Of a DNA stretch of 64,000 bases, positions 7,095 through 16,034 are shown piece after piece; positions within the stretch are counted from its first letter, which is position 1, and every line of letters begins with the position of its first letter. The DNA is taken from assembly GCF_009905255.1 (NCBI RefSeq), contig NZ_CP047602.1, forward strand, positions 2,343,501 through 2,407,500, written 5' to 3'. A model generated the notes under the pieces. It saw nothing but the letters and a program-made list of their open reading frames with translations, had not been told where the DNA came from and searched no databases. Origin of the DNA: Thermoanaerobacterium aotearoense. Lineage in GTDB: Bacteria > Bacillota > Thermoanaerobacteria > Thermoanaerobacterales > Thermoanaerobacteraceae. Position numbers and translations under genes: made by a program.

Positions 7095-8237
7095 ATGTGC
7101 TTCGATGAAGGGACACTGCAATCATACTTAGACGGTGAAATAGATGAATCACTAAAAGAACAGATAAAAAATCATCTTGATACATGCGAAAAATGTTCAG
7201 TCAAGTTTAATGAGCTTAAGAATTTAAATAGCTTTTTAGATAAAACTTTAAAGACGAGTTCTATCGATCTCAATGAAGCATGGGAAAATCTAAATAAAAA
7301 GGTTAAAAAAGAAGAAAGAGGTGTATTCAATATGTTTAGAAAGTACAAAAAGTATATAGCATCAGCCGCTGCGGCAGCAGTAATTACAGCGTCAATAGCA
7401 TTGCCTCCTGTGCAAAAAGCGGAAGCCGAGATTTTAAGCTTGTTTAGACTTAATAATTTTAAAGCCGTAACAATAACACCAGGTGATTTATTAGATATAA
7501 AAAGCAAGTTCTATCAGGCAGGAAATAATGAAATCGACCTAAAGCAGTACGGCGATATTAAAGTAATTGGTGACTATGGTACATCCAAAGAATTCAACAA
7601 AAATGACTTAAATGAAATAAAATCTTATGTTGGCTACAATTTTAAAATTCCTCAAGATGTAAATGGTAATAATATGAGTAACAGCATCTATGTACAAAAA
7701 GGTCAAACTGTTGAATTTAAATTAAATGTAGATAAGATAAACAACCTCATAAAAACATTCGGAGGAAATGAGCTGCTGCCGGAAAACTTAAATGAAAAAT
7801 CATTTAAAATAGTTTTAAGCAATAGAGTGCATATATCTTTCACAGATAAAAATGAAGCAGATTCTCCAAAAAATATAAGCTACGGACTTGATATAATGAA
7901 AACCCCTGAGATAATTGTACCAGATGGTGTCGATATTGATGCGGTAAGAGATGCTATCATAAATATGCCGTTTATTCCAGACGACATTCGAAATCAAATA
8001 GCCAGCATAAAAGACTGGAAAAGCACCATACCAGTGCCTATAACAGACAAAGATACCGCAAAAAATATAACAATAAATGGAAATGACGGAATCGTAGTCT
8101 CAAGAAATTCAGGAGATCCCAATAACTCAGAAGTATTTTCATACCTTGCATTAAATGATAATGGTGTAATATATTTGTTCAGTGGAAATGATATTTCACC
8201 AGACGAGCTTATAAAAATAGCAGAATCCATGAGGTGA
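7095..8237 (+). CDS. Zinc-finger anti-sigma factor with extracytoplasmic domain
   Basis: The protein has 380 residues. The N-terminal ~40 residues hold a ZAS-type zinc site (HLDTCEKC, HxxxCxxC) that would clamp the ECF sigma. One membrane segment lies near residues 82-107 (IASAAAAAVITASIALPPV), so most of the protein (about 270 residues) is outside the cell. The outside part is unrecognised and may sense a cell-wall signal. AAAAGGAGGTG precedes ATG 7095, and the sigma gene ends 3 nt upstream, the standard sigma/anti-sigma arrangement. The gene leads into the ABC transporter genes with a 4-nt gap. The signal is unknown. Confidence 0.88.
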   Translation: MCFDEGTLQSYLDGEIDESLKEQIKNHLDTCEKCSVKFNELKNLNSFLDKTLKTSSIDLNEAWENLNKKVKKEERGVFNMFRKYKKYIASAAAAAVITASIALPPVQKAEAEILSLFRLNNFKAVTITPGDLLDIKSKFYQAGNNEIDLKQYGDIKVIGDYGTSKEFNKNDLNEIKSYVGYNFKIPQDVNGNNMSNSIYVQKGQTVEFKLNVDKINNLIKTFGGNELLPENLNEKSFKIVLSNRVHISFTDKNEADSPKNISYGLDIMKTPEIIVPDGVDIDAVRDAIINMPFIPDDIRNQIASIKDWKSTIPVPITDKDTAKNITINGNDGIVVSRNSGDPNNSEVFSYLALNDNGVIYLFSGNDISPDELIKIAESMR

Positions 8238-8241
8238 TGAA

Positions 8242-9147
8242 ATGATACTTGAAACGCAGAACCTTACAAAACAGTTTGATGGTAAAGGCGGATTTAAAGA
8301 TGTAAATATTTCTATCGATAGCGGAATGGTTTTTGGATTTCTCGGTCCAAACGGCGCCGGAAAAAGCACGTTTGTAAAAACTATGGTGGGGCTTTTATAC
8401 CCCACCTCTGGTTTTGCTTGGATCAATGGCTTTCCCATCGGCACTATAGAATCAAAAAGAAAAATTGGATTTCTTCCTGAAAACTTCAAGTACTACGACT
8501 GGATGACAGGAAAAGAATTGATGAAATTTCATGCAGAATTATACAAGATGAAAAAAACAGATAAAAAAATTGAAGAGCTTCTTGATCTGGTTAAGCTTAA
8601 AGGGCATGAAAATAAAAAAGTAAAAAATTACAGCAAAGGGATGCAGCAAAGGATAGGACTTGCCATTGCTCTTTTAAATGATCCGGAAGTAATCTTTTTA
8701 GATGAACCCACATCAGCCCTTGATCCTGTTGGGCGCATTGATGTAAGAGAAATAATAAAAAGGCTAAAAGATGATGGTAAAACAGTCTTTTTAAACAGCC
8801 ACTTATTAAGTGAAATCGAAATGATCTGCGACGAAGTCGCAATTATAAATCACGGGCATGTGATAGCTGAAGGAAAGCTTAAAAACCTATTAAGCAAAAA
8901 TACCTATGTAGAGATGGTTATATCAGATTATAATAGCGAATTAATCGAAAAGATTTCTAAGTTAGCATATGACATTGTATTTAAAGATGGCAAACTTACA
9001 TTTAAAGTAAAAGACAAAGACAGTATCCCTAATATCGCAAAAACTGTCGTAGATTCCGGCGCAAAACTGTATCAATTGGATTCAAAAACGAGTTCATTGG
9101 AAGATCTGTTTATAAATATAGTTGGAAAGGATGAGGATGTATGCTGA
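8242..9147 (+). CDS. ABC transporter ATP-binding protein (ABC-2 exporter)
   Basis: The protein has 301 residues. Walker A is GPNGAGKST near residue 38, the signature is YSKGMQQRIG, Walker B is VIFLDEPTSALDP, and the switch histidine lies in LNSHLLSE. The C-terminal ~80 residues form the extension common in CcmA/NatA-type exporter ATPases. The gene overlaps the permease gene by 7 nt, and the two should form an exporter. It lies in one operon with the ECF sigma/anti-sigma pair, so it is probably the regulated output. The substrate is not apparent; antimicrobial or lantibiotic-type efflux is common for this class. Confidence 0.92.
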   Translation: MILETQNLTKQFDGKGGFKDVNISIDSGMVFGFLGPNGAGKSTFVKTMVGLLYPTSGFAWINGFPIGTIESKRKIGFLPENFKYYDWMTGKELMKFHAELYKMKKTDKKIEELLDLVKLKGHENKKVKNYSKGMQQRIGLAIALLNDPEVIFLDEPTSALDPVGRIDVREIIKRLKDDGKTVFLNSHLLSEIEMICDEVAIINHGHVIAEGKLKNLLSKNTYVEMVISDYNSELIEKISKLAYDIVFKDGKLTFKVKDKDSIPNIAKTVVDSGAKLYQLDSKTSSLEDLFINIVGKDEDVC

Positions 9148-9995
9148 CAATGGCAAAATACACCATTAAAGAGATGATTAAAAAGCGTGCATTCCTCCTA
9201 ATTGCAATACTTACAGTAGGATATCTCTTTATTTATGGCTATGGATTAAGCTTAGCTTTTGATGGCAACAATCAAGTTATAAATAATACGCCAGATGTAG
9301 CTAAGATATTGCTTGAATCACAGCTTCTTTCAATTGGACTCTATTTTTCAAATTTTATAATAGCTTTTTTGATAGTTCTGACATCAGCAGGAGCTATTTC
9401 AGGCGATGTAGAAAGTGGAGCTATATATGCAGTGCTGGCAAAACCAATAAAGCGGCATGAATACGTACTTGGCAAATTTATCGGCCTTCTCACAATTATT
9501 GTTGTCTACAGCACATTGTTATTTCTTTCAATAATTGGACTTAATATAGCTTTTGGGACAAAAATATACTTAGGATTAGGGAACGTCTTCCGGGCATTAT
9601 TCTTTTTTAACCTTGGTCCAGTAGTCCTTTTATCTTTAGTAATCGCCTCAAGTTCAGTAATGTCAACTGTAAATACAGGTATATTAGCAGTGATGGCCTA
9701 TGGTATAGCAATGATAGGCGATGTTCTGGAACAGTCCGGAGCAGTATTTTCGAATGCATCAGCGCAATCTCTTATAAACATAGGCATCATAACCAGTTTA
9801 ATCTTACCAACGAATGTAATATTCCGAAAGATGAACGCTGTACTCCTTACTCAAAATACAGGTTTAATCTTCATCACTCAAGGACCTCTTGGTGGCACCT
9901 CACAGCCAAGTCCTATTATGTTTGTGTACATCGCCTTGTATATCTGTTTTTTGCTTTATTATGGAACAAAGAAATTTGAAAAAAGAAATTTATAG
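9141..9995 (+). CDS. ABC-2 type transporter permease
   Basis: The protein has 284 residues and about six hydrophobic segments: near residues 18-36, 64-88, 117-137, 155-175, 180-200 and 262-278. The motif SGAIYAVLAKPIKRHEYV after the second segment is typical of ABC-2 permeases. ATG 9141 overlaps the end of the ATPase gene, so the two are translationally coupled. It is the last gene of the operon; a convergent prenyltransferase gene ends 3 nt downstream. The substrate is unknown. Confidence 0.9.
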   Translation: MLTMAKYTIKEMIKKRAFLLIAILTVGYLFIYGYGLSLAFDGNNQVINNTPDVAKILLESQLLSIGLYFSNFIIAFLIVLTSAGAISGDVESGAIYAVLAKPIKRHEYVLGKFIGLLTIIVVYSTLLFLSIIGLNIAFGTKIYLGLGNVFRALFFFNLGPVVLLSLVIASSSVMSTVNTGILAVMAYGIAMIGDVLEQSGAVFSNASAQSLINIGIITSLILPTNVIFRKMNAVLLTQNTGLIFITQGPLGGTSQPSPIMFVYIALYICFLLYYGTKKFEKRNL

Positions 9996-9998
9996 CCG

Positions 9999-10943
9999 TT
10001 ATAAAATCAATCCCAGCCCTATAGCGATTATCTCTGCAACATTCATAATCAAAAAGTTTTTAACAGACAATGGAAATGTATCTTTCTTTGTCTGGACTTT
10101 ATAAAATTTTCTTATGTTTTTATTTACAGGTACAAATGTCAACAATACAATAAGCGCCAACAAAGGCAGCACCTTTAAAATCACAAGGACCACAATGTCA
10201 ATGTATGAAATATAGTATAAAGCCTTAAACAATTTTAGGGCTTTTTCTTTTCCTATGTAGATAGGCAGTGTATAGCGCCTGTTTTCTAAGTCGTCCTCAA
10301 TGTCGCATATATTGTTGGCCAGCATTATATTAGCAATTCCCATCACCGCTGGCAACGATGTAAAGAAAATTTTTAGTACAACAGATATATCAAACCATAC
10401 ATTGAAAATGCCATCGCTGTATGTAACATAAGCTATATTTTTGTCGTATACATGGATAAAAACAGATAAAAATACAATCACAAATCCCATAAAAAAGCCT
10501 GAAAAAATCTCCCCTAATGGCATCCTGGATATTGGTATGGGCCCAAATGAATACAAAATACCAACTGCAAATGACATCATGCCAATCAAAAGCACTACTA
10601 AATTTGTGCGCAAATAAAGTATAAATCCTGAAACAGACGCTATAAGAAGAAGTACAAGTATAGTTATTAAAACGGTTGACTCAGATAAATTATCCCTTAC
10701 AATTGCGTTGTGTTTCTCATAATTATACCCGTGAGTTTTATTTGCCTTTTTGTAGTCCATATAGTTATTAATTGCGGTAGTAACCATATCAAACGAGATG
10801 AGTGATATAAACATAATTAAAAAATTAACAACTTTGAATTCATGAAAAGCGTACAATGCATATACAGTTCCCAGCATAAACGGTGTCACGCTGGCAGCCT
10901 TCGTCTGTATCTCCACTAATTTTAAAAAACTCCTTACTGTCAT
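9999..10943 (-). CDS. UbiA-family prenyltransferase (MenA-like)
   Basis: The 314-residue integral membrane protein has about eight hydrophobic segments. Two Asp-rich prenyl-diphosphate motifs are visible: NNYMDYKKA near residue 58 and DIEDDLENRR near residue 212, the latter followed by TLPIYIG, close to MenA/UbiA motifs. These enzymes attach a polyprenyl chain to an aromatic acceptor at the membrane. The first motif lacks the first Asp of classical NDxxD. No other quinone genes are nearby, and a strict fermenter may not make menaquinone, so the acceptor is unclear. The gene stands alone on the minus strand. Confidence 0.88.
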   Translation of the reverse strand: MTVRSFLKLVEIQTKAASVTPFMLGTVYALYAFHEFKVVNFLIMFISLISFDMVTTAINNYMDYKKANKTHGYNYEKHNAIVRDNLSESTVLITILVLLLIASVSGFILYLRTNLVVLLIGMMSFAVGILYSFGPIPISRMPLGEIFSGFFMGFVIVFLSVFIHVYDKNIAYVTYSDGIFNVWFDISVVLKIFFTSLPAVMGIANIMLANNICDIEDDLENRRYTLPIYIGKEKALKLFKALYYISYIDIVVLVILKVLPLLALIVLLTFVPVNKNIRKFYKVQTKKDTFPLSVKNFLIMNVAEIIAIGLGLIL

Positions 10944-11023
10944 TTTATTTCCACTTCCTCCTTTTTCCCTTGTGATTTTATTTTAACATCAAATCACAAT
11001 TAAAAAAATACTAACATTTTTAA

Positions 11024-11422
11024 TCATCTTAAATTTTTCAATCCATCCACACAATATCCATATTCTTTCCAATTACAATTACGGCATATACCATTCATAA
11101 TATCCTCGGTCATAAATAATTTTATATTAGCCATAATCTCGCTATATTTCATTGATTCTCCAGGTTTTATGTGAATGCTTTCGAGCACAGCATCATCCAT
11201 TTCTTTAATGCTGTCTTTATGATGTTCATTTTTGCACACACCAGAGAAATTATTTGGGCATTGCTCGCAAATGTTATCCACATTATCCACAAGCTTTATA
11301 AACACATCACCGTCATTTTTAAGCTTTTTCACGATTTTATCCATGTTTTTGATAAATTCTTCATCATATCCTAAGCCTTTAAAGCCTAACATACACAAAA
11401 GATGGTGCCCTCTTATAATCAT
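11024..11422 (-). CDS. DUF1284 Cys-rich protein
   Basis: The protein has 132 residues and starts at ATG 11422 after AGGAGG. It begins MIIRGHHLLCMLGFKGLGY, the hallmark N-terminus of DUF1284. Two Cys clusters follow: CEQCPNN...C (middle) and CRNCNWKEYGYC (C-terminus), able to bind an iron-sulfur cluster or zinc. The family's function is unknown to me. The gene is monocistronic, divergent from the small spore surface gene. Confidence 0.9.
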   Translation of the reverse strand: MIIRGHHLLCMLGFKGLGYDEEFIKNMDKIVKKLKNDGDVFIKLVDNVDNICEQCPNNFSGVCKNEHHKDSIKEMDDAVLESIHIKPGESMKYSEIMANIKLFMTEDIMNGICRNCNWKEYGYCVDGLKNLR

Positions 11423-11493
11423 GTAAAAACCTCCTAAAATTCGCATAATAAAATAATACACAATGATTATACTACATTTTAAGGAGTGATTTT

Positions 11494-11655
11494 ATGATTA
11501 GAAAAAGCAAAAAATATTATAAGGAACCTATTGAAAAGCACGAAACAGCCTCATGGGCGAATATTAAAGAAAATGCCAGCAAAGCAAAAGTACCTATTCC
11601 AAATGAGATAGAAGTCATAAATGCTAAAGAATGGGTAGATGAAAACGAAAAGTAA
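11494..11655 (+). CDS. Small spore surface protein, DUF3787 (CDIF630_02480 family)
   Basis: This 53-residue ORF starts at ATG 11494, 8 nt after AAGGAG, and ends at TAA 11655. Its key stretch KEPIEKHETASWANI, followed by VPIPNEIEVINAKEWVDENEK, matches DUF3787 proteins of clostridia, described as spore surface proteins. The product is highly charged with no membrane segment. It should be made late in sporulation; no sigma site is obvious. It shares a bidirectional terminator with nifJ. Confidence 0.85.
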   Translation: MIRKSKKYYKEPIEKHETASWANIKENASKAKVPIPNEIEVINAKEWVDENEK

Positions 11656-11690
11656 AAGTATGGCCTCATTAAGCTGAGGCCATACTTTTT
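11655..11690. terminator. Bidirectional terminator between spore gene and PFOR
   Basis: AAAAGTATGGCCTCA and TGAGGCCATACTTTT form a 15-bp stem with a 6-nt loop, with T-runs in both directions. It serves the gene ending at 11655 and the PFOR gene ending at 11689. Confidence 0.9.
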
Positions 11691-14600
11691 AAAGTTGGGA
11701 AAGAGCCTTATACATTTCAAATCTCTCTTTTGCGTCTTTCGAAGACTCATCATACAGTTTTTGTGCCAAATCAGGGAAAAGGGTCTCCAATGACGAATAC
11801 CTTATTTCGCCTTTTAAGAAGTCTATGTAAGGCGCCGTCGGTTCTTTCGAATCTAATATGAATGGATTTTTACCTTCGGCTTTAAGCTCTGGATTGTACC
11901 TATAAAGATGCCAATACCCTGTATCCACAGCTTTTTTCTCTTCTTTAATGCTTGTACCCATTCCTGATTTTATCCCATGATTTATACATGGCGAATAAGC
12001 GATTATAAGTGAAGGTCCTTTGTATTTCTCCGCTTCAGCAATCGCCCTGACTGTGTGGTTCATGTTTGCCCCTAAAGCGATTTGTGCCACATAGACGTAT
12101 CCATAGCTCATAGCCATTAATCCCAAATCTTTTTTCTTTATCTTTTTCCCAGATGCCGCAAATTTTGCAATAGCTGCCGTAGGCGTAGATTTTGACGACT
12201 GACCGCCGGTATTGGAGTAAACTTCAGTATCCAGCACAAGCACATTTACATCTTCCCCAGATGCCAACACATGATCCAATCCTCCAAAGCCTATATCATA
12301 AGCCCAACCATCACCGCCTATTATCCAGTGGGACTTTTTGACAAGATAATCTTTCAGTCTGTATATTTCCTGTACTATTTTATTTGATTTTAAGTTTTCA
12401 CGGCTAATTATATTTACAATTTTACTTGACGCAAGTTGAGATGCTTCACCATCGTCCTTATTGTTTAACCAATCTACAAAAGCATCTTTCAACTCATCAG
12501 GTATCTGAGTTTTAAGCGCTTCAGAGATCAATTCTCCAAGCCTCTGCCTTATCTTCTTATTTGCGAGGTATATACCGTATCCGTACTCCGCATTATCCTC
12601 AAAAAGAGAATTTGCCCACGCAGGTCCTTTGCCTAAATCATTAGTTGTATATGGTATTGATGGTGCGCTTCCACCGTATATTGACGAACATCCTGTTGCA
12701 TTTGCTATTATCATCCTATCGCCAAACAATTGTGTCAATAGCTTTATGTAAGGAGTCTCTCCGCATCCAGGGCACGCTCCATTGAATTCAAATAGAGGCT
12801 TAGAAAATTGGCTTCCTTTCAGAGTAGTCTTTTCCATCACATTATCTTTTGGCTTAATCTTTACAGCATACTCCCAGTTGTCAGCTTGGCTCTCTATTTC
12901 TCCTTCTGCCATCATCATTACAAGAGCTTTTCCCGGTGCCGGACATACATCTGCGCAGTTGCCACATCCTGTACAGTCTAATGGGCTTACCTGAATGCGA
13001 TACTGAAACGCTTCAAGCCCTCTACCTACCGCCTTTTTGGTCTCAAAAGTAGGCGGTGCATTCTTCACTTCCTCATCGTTTAGCAAAAACGGCCTAATTA
13101 CAGCGTGAGGGCATACTAACGAACATTGGTTGCACTGTATACATTTTTCTATCTGCCATTTCGGAATCATTACAGCTATGCCGCGCTTCTCGTATGCGGT
13201 TGTTCCTAATGGGAATGTGCCATCTTCCATGCCTGAAAAAGCACTTACAGGCAAATCATCACCTTCATTCTTTGCCATAGGTCTTTGTATTTTGGTCAAA
13301 AATTCTGGTTCGTCTTTGACAAAGCCTTCATTTTCAACGGCATTTTCCCATGAAGCCGGAATATTCACTTTTCTCAAGGACTCCAATGTCTTATCAACAG
13401 CTTTAATGTTCATATCGACTATATTTTGCCCTTTGCTGCCGTAAGTCTTTTGTATTGATTCTTTTAAGTACCTAATGGCATCTTCAAAAGGTATTATATT
13501 GATAAGCTTAAAAAACACCGTCTGCATTATCATGTTTATCCTGCCGCCTAAGCCTACTTCTCTTGCAATAGATATGGCATCGATTGTATAAAAATTTATC
13601 TTGTTTCTGGCAATGTACCTTTTCATAGATGCCGGAAGTTTTTCGTCAAGTTCTGCTTCACTCCACAGACAGTTTAAGACAAAAGTTCCACCATTTTTTA
13701 GCCCCTTTAAAACATCATAATTGTAAATAAATGACTTGTTGTGGCACGCTATATAATCGGCATGATACACAAGATAGCTGGATTTTATAGGTTTTTGGCC
13801 AAATCTCAAATGGGATATGGTAGTACCTCCAGATTTTTTGCTGTCATATTGAAAATAGCCTTGCACATAAAAATTTGTATTATCACCGATTATCTTTATG
13901 GCTGATTTATTTGCACCAACTGTTCCATCTGAGCCTAAGCCATAAAATTTACAGCTTACAGTTCCCTGTGGTACAGTTTCTATCAATTTACCTGCATCCA
14001 AAGACGTCATAGTCACATCATCTTTTATTCCTATAGTAAATCTGTCTATAGGATTGTACTTTTTAAGATTCTCATACACTGCTATGATTTGCGACGGAGT
14101 CGTATCTTTTGAGCCTAAACCATATCTACCTCCTACTATTAGAGGCTTATCTTGTTTGCCAAAAAATGCTTTCACCACATCAAGATATAAAGGTTCACCG
14201 ATAGAACCCGGCTCTTTCGTCCTATCCAATACAGCTATCCTCTTGACTGTGCTTGGAATGACATTTAAAAAGTGTTTTTCTGAAAACGGCCTGTAAAGCC
14301 TAACTTTTACAAGACCAACTTTCTCGCCTAACCCCAAAAGATAATCAATCGTTTCCTCAATTGTCTCACATACAGAACCCATCGCTACTATCACATATTC
14401 AGCGTCTTTTGCGCCGTAGTAATCAAACAAATGATACTCCCTACCTGTCAGCTCTTTTATTTTCTCCATGTAGAATGAAACTACATCTGGCACCTTTTCA
14501 TAAAACTTATTTGATGCTTCCCTTCCTTGAAAGTATATGTCAGGGTTCTGAGCAGTTCCTCTGACTACAGGATGTTCGGAGTTTAAGGCCCTATTCCTAA

Positions 14601-15207
14601 ATTCATTTATTGCATCATAATCTACAATCTTTTTTAGATCCTCGTAATCAATCACTTCAATCTTTTTTATCTCGTGGGATGTCCTAAAACCGTCAAAAAA
14701 GTGTAAAAATGGGACTCTTGACTTGATGGCACTAAGATGTGCAATACATCCTAAGTCCATCACTTCTTGAACGCTATTTGACGCAAGAAGTGCAAATCCT
14801 GTTTGCCTGCATGCCATCACATCCTGATGATCCCCAAAAATTGATAAGGCATGTGCAGCGATTGCACGGGCACTTACGTGAAAAACACCAGGCAAAAGCT
14901 CACCTGCAATTTTGTACATATTTGGTATCATAAGGAGAAGACCCTGTGATGCTGTGTATGTAGTAGTCAGTGCACCTCCTTGCAATGATCCATGCACTGC
15001 TCCTGCAGCACCTGCTTCTGATTGCATTTCTACGACTTTGACCGTATCGCCAAAAATATTTTTTTTGCCATGTGCAGACCATTCATCTACACTCTCTGCC
15101 ATTGGCGATGACGGAGTAATAGGATATATGGCCGCAACCTCTGTAAATGCGTATGATGCATACGCTGCAGCAGTATTTCCATCCATCGACTTAAATTCTA
15201 CAGACAT
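11689..15207 (-). CDS. nifJ: Pyruvate:ferredoxin (flavodoxin) oxidoreductase
   Basis: The protein has 1172 residues, full length for single-chain PFOR. The N-terminal pyruvate/TPP domain begins MSVEFKSMDGNTAAAY and has YPITPSSPMAE. A ferredoxin domain near residues 680-760 carries CIQCNQCSLVCPH and CTGCGNCADVCP, two [4Fe-4S] clusters. The proximal cluster is at CPGCGETPY, and the TPP-binding GDGWAYDIGFGG is near residue 970. It oxidises pyruvate with CoA to acetyl-CoA and CO2, reducing ferredoxin. In this host the ferredoxin would feed [FeFe] hydrogenase; hydF lies at 39251-40486. The start is set by AAGGAGGG upstream of ATG 15207. The gene is monocistronic. Confidence 0.97.
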   Translation of the reverse strand: MSVEFKSMDGNTAAAYASYAFTEVAAIYPITPSSPMAESVDEWSAHGKKNIFGDTVKVVEMQSEAGAAGAVHGSLQGGALTTTYTASQGLLLMIPNMYKIAGELLPGVFHVSARAIAAHALSIFGDHQDVMACRQTGFALLASNSVQEVMDLGCIAHLSAIKSRVPFLHFFDGFRTSHEIKKIEVIDYEDLKKIVDYDAINEFRNRALNSEHPVVRGTAQNPDIYFQGREASNKFYEKVPDVVSFYMEKIKELTGREYHLFDYYGAKDAEYVIVAMGSVCETIEETIDYLLGLGEKVGLVKVRLYRPFSEKHFLNVIPSTVKRIAVLDRTKEPGSIGEPLYLDVVKAFFGKQDKPLIVGGRYGLGSKDTTPSQIIAVYENLKKYNPIDRFTIGIKDDVTMTSLDAGKLIETVPQGTVSCKFYGLGSDGTVGANKSAIKIIGDNTNFYVQGYFQYDSKKSGGTTISHLRFGQKPIKSSYLVYHADYIACHNKSFIYNYDVLKGLKNGGTFVLNCLWSEAELDEKLPASMKRYIARNKINFYTIDAISIAREVGLGGRINMIMQTVFFKLINIIPFEDAIRYLKESIQKTYGSKGQNIVDMNIKAVDKTLESLRKVNIPASWENAVENEGFVKDEPEFLTKIQRPMAKNEGDDLPVSAFSGMEDGTFPLGTTAYEKRGIAVMIPKWQIEKCIQCNQCSLVCPHAVIRPFLLNDEEVKNAPPTFETKKAVGRGLEAFQYRIQVSPLDCTGCGNCADVCPAPGKALVMMMAEGEIESQADNWEYAVKIKPKDNVMEKTTLKGSQFSKPLFEFNGACPGCGETPYIKLLTQLFGDRMIIANATGCSSIYGGSAPSIPYTTNDLGKGPAWANSLFEDNAEYGYGIYLANKKIRQRLGELISEALKTQIPDELKDAFVDWLNNKDDGEASQLASSKIVNIISRENLKSNKIVQEIYRLKDYLVKKSHWIIGGDGWAYDIGFGGLDHVLASGEDVNVLVLDTEVYSNTGGQSSKSTPTAAIAKFAASGKKIKKKDLGLMAMSYGYVYVAQIALGANMNHTVRAIAEAEKYKGPSLIIAYSPCINHGIKSGMGTSIKEEKKAVDTGYWHLYRYNPELKAEGKNPFILDSKEPTAPYIDFLKGEIRYSSLETLFPDLAQKLYDESSKDAKERFEMYKALSQL

Positions 15208-15345
15208 AAATATTTAGCCCTCCTTTTTTAAACAAAACATTTTTGCTAAAATTAGTATTTCATAAAAAATGATTATCATACACATATCTGCCAATTTACC
15301 TTTATCTTAATGGACTTTGATGGCACAATATAAATTTTTATCATA

Positions 15346-15374
15346 TTGACAATTTTTTCATCGTAGAATATAAT
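15346..15374 (+). promoter_or_regulatory. Sigma-A promoter of the TetR/ABC exporter operon
   Basis: TTGACA (15346-15351) and TATAAT (15369-15374) are both perfect and separated by 17 nt. Transcription would start near 15381, at the edge of the inverted repeat. Confidence 0.85.
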
Positions 15375-15384
15375 AGATAAAAAA

Positions 15385-15398
15385 TGAGTGAGCACTCA
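15385..15398. promoter_or_regulatory. TetR operator-like inverted repeat
   Basis: TGAGTG-AG-CACTCA lies just downstream of the promoter and before the Shine-Dalgarno of the TetR gene. It is placed to let the regulator repress its own operon. Confidence 0.65.
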
Positions 15399-15413
15399 CT
15401 TGGAGGTGTGTAA

Positions 15414-16028
15414 ATGAAAAAAGATGACATTTCAACAGAAGAAAAGATCATAAACGCATCAATTGAGCTTTTTAGCGAAAAAGGCTTCGACAGCACAAAG
15501 ACAAGCGAAATCGCCAAAAATGCAGGCATCGCAGAAGGAACTATATTTAGGTACTTTAAGACAAAAAAAGATATACTTATGTCCATCGTCACAAAGGCGA
15601 TCCAATTTTTTTCTGAGAAGTTTATCGTATTGCCTCTAAATAAAGTCCTTCACTCTGAAAAGCCAGAAGAGGAAATTCTCGCAGATCTATTGAAAGACAG
15701 GTATGAAATGATCACAAAAAATTTCTCAATAATCAAAGTGATAGGTACAGAAGCATTGACAAAAGAAAAAATACGCGAAAAATTGGTGGAACACGTCGCA
15801 ATAAAGACATTGGAAATAGGAGAAGAATTTTATCAGAGTGGTATTGAAAAAGGCATATTTAGAGATTTGCCTCCACGCACTGTTGTACGCTCGCTGTTTG
15901 GCTCCGTAATAATGCTTATAGCAGAACAGCAATTTTTCCCTGATGACAAAAAGTCAAAAGACGTTGAAAAAGAAATCAGCACTATCGTGGAGATCTTTAT
16001 GAATGGCATAAAATCGAGAAAGGAGTAG
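15414..16028 (+). CDS. TetR/AcrR-family transcriptional regulator
   Basis: The protein has 204 residues. The N-terminal TetR helix-turn-helix spans about residues 10-55 (IINASIELFSEKGFDSTKTS, then IAEGTIFRYFKTKKDIL). The C-terminal ligand domain has no recognisable ligand signature. The gene is first in an operon with a HlyD-like lipoprotein, an ABC ATPase and an ABC permease. A near-perfect promoter and an inverted repeat lie directly upstream, so it probably represses its own operon until an inhibitor binds. Confidence 0.93.
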   Translation: MKKDDISTEEKIINASIELFSEKGFDSTKTSEIAKNAGIAEGTIFRYFKTKKDILMSIVTKAIQFFSEKFIVLPLNKVLHSEKPEEEILADLLKDRYEMITKNFSIIKVIGTEALTKEKIREKLVEHVAIKTLEIGEEFYQSGIEKGIFRDLPPRTVVRSLFGSVIMLIAEQQFFPDDKKSKDVEKEISTIVEIFMNGIKSRKE

Positions 16029-16034
16029 TGATCT

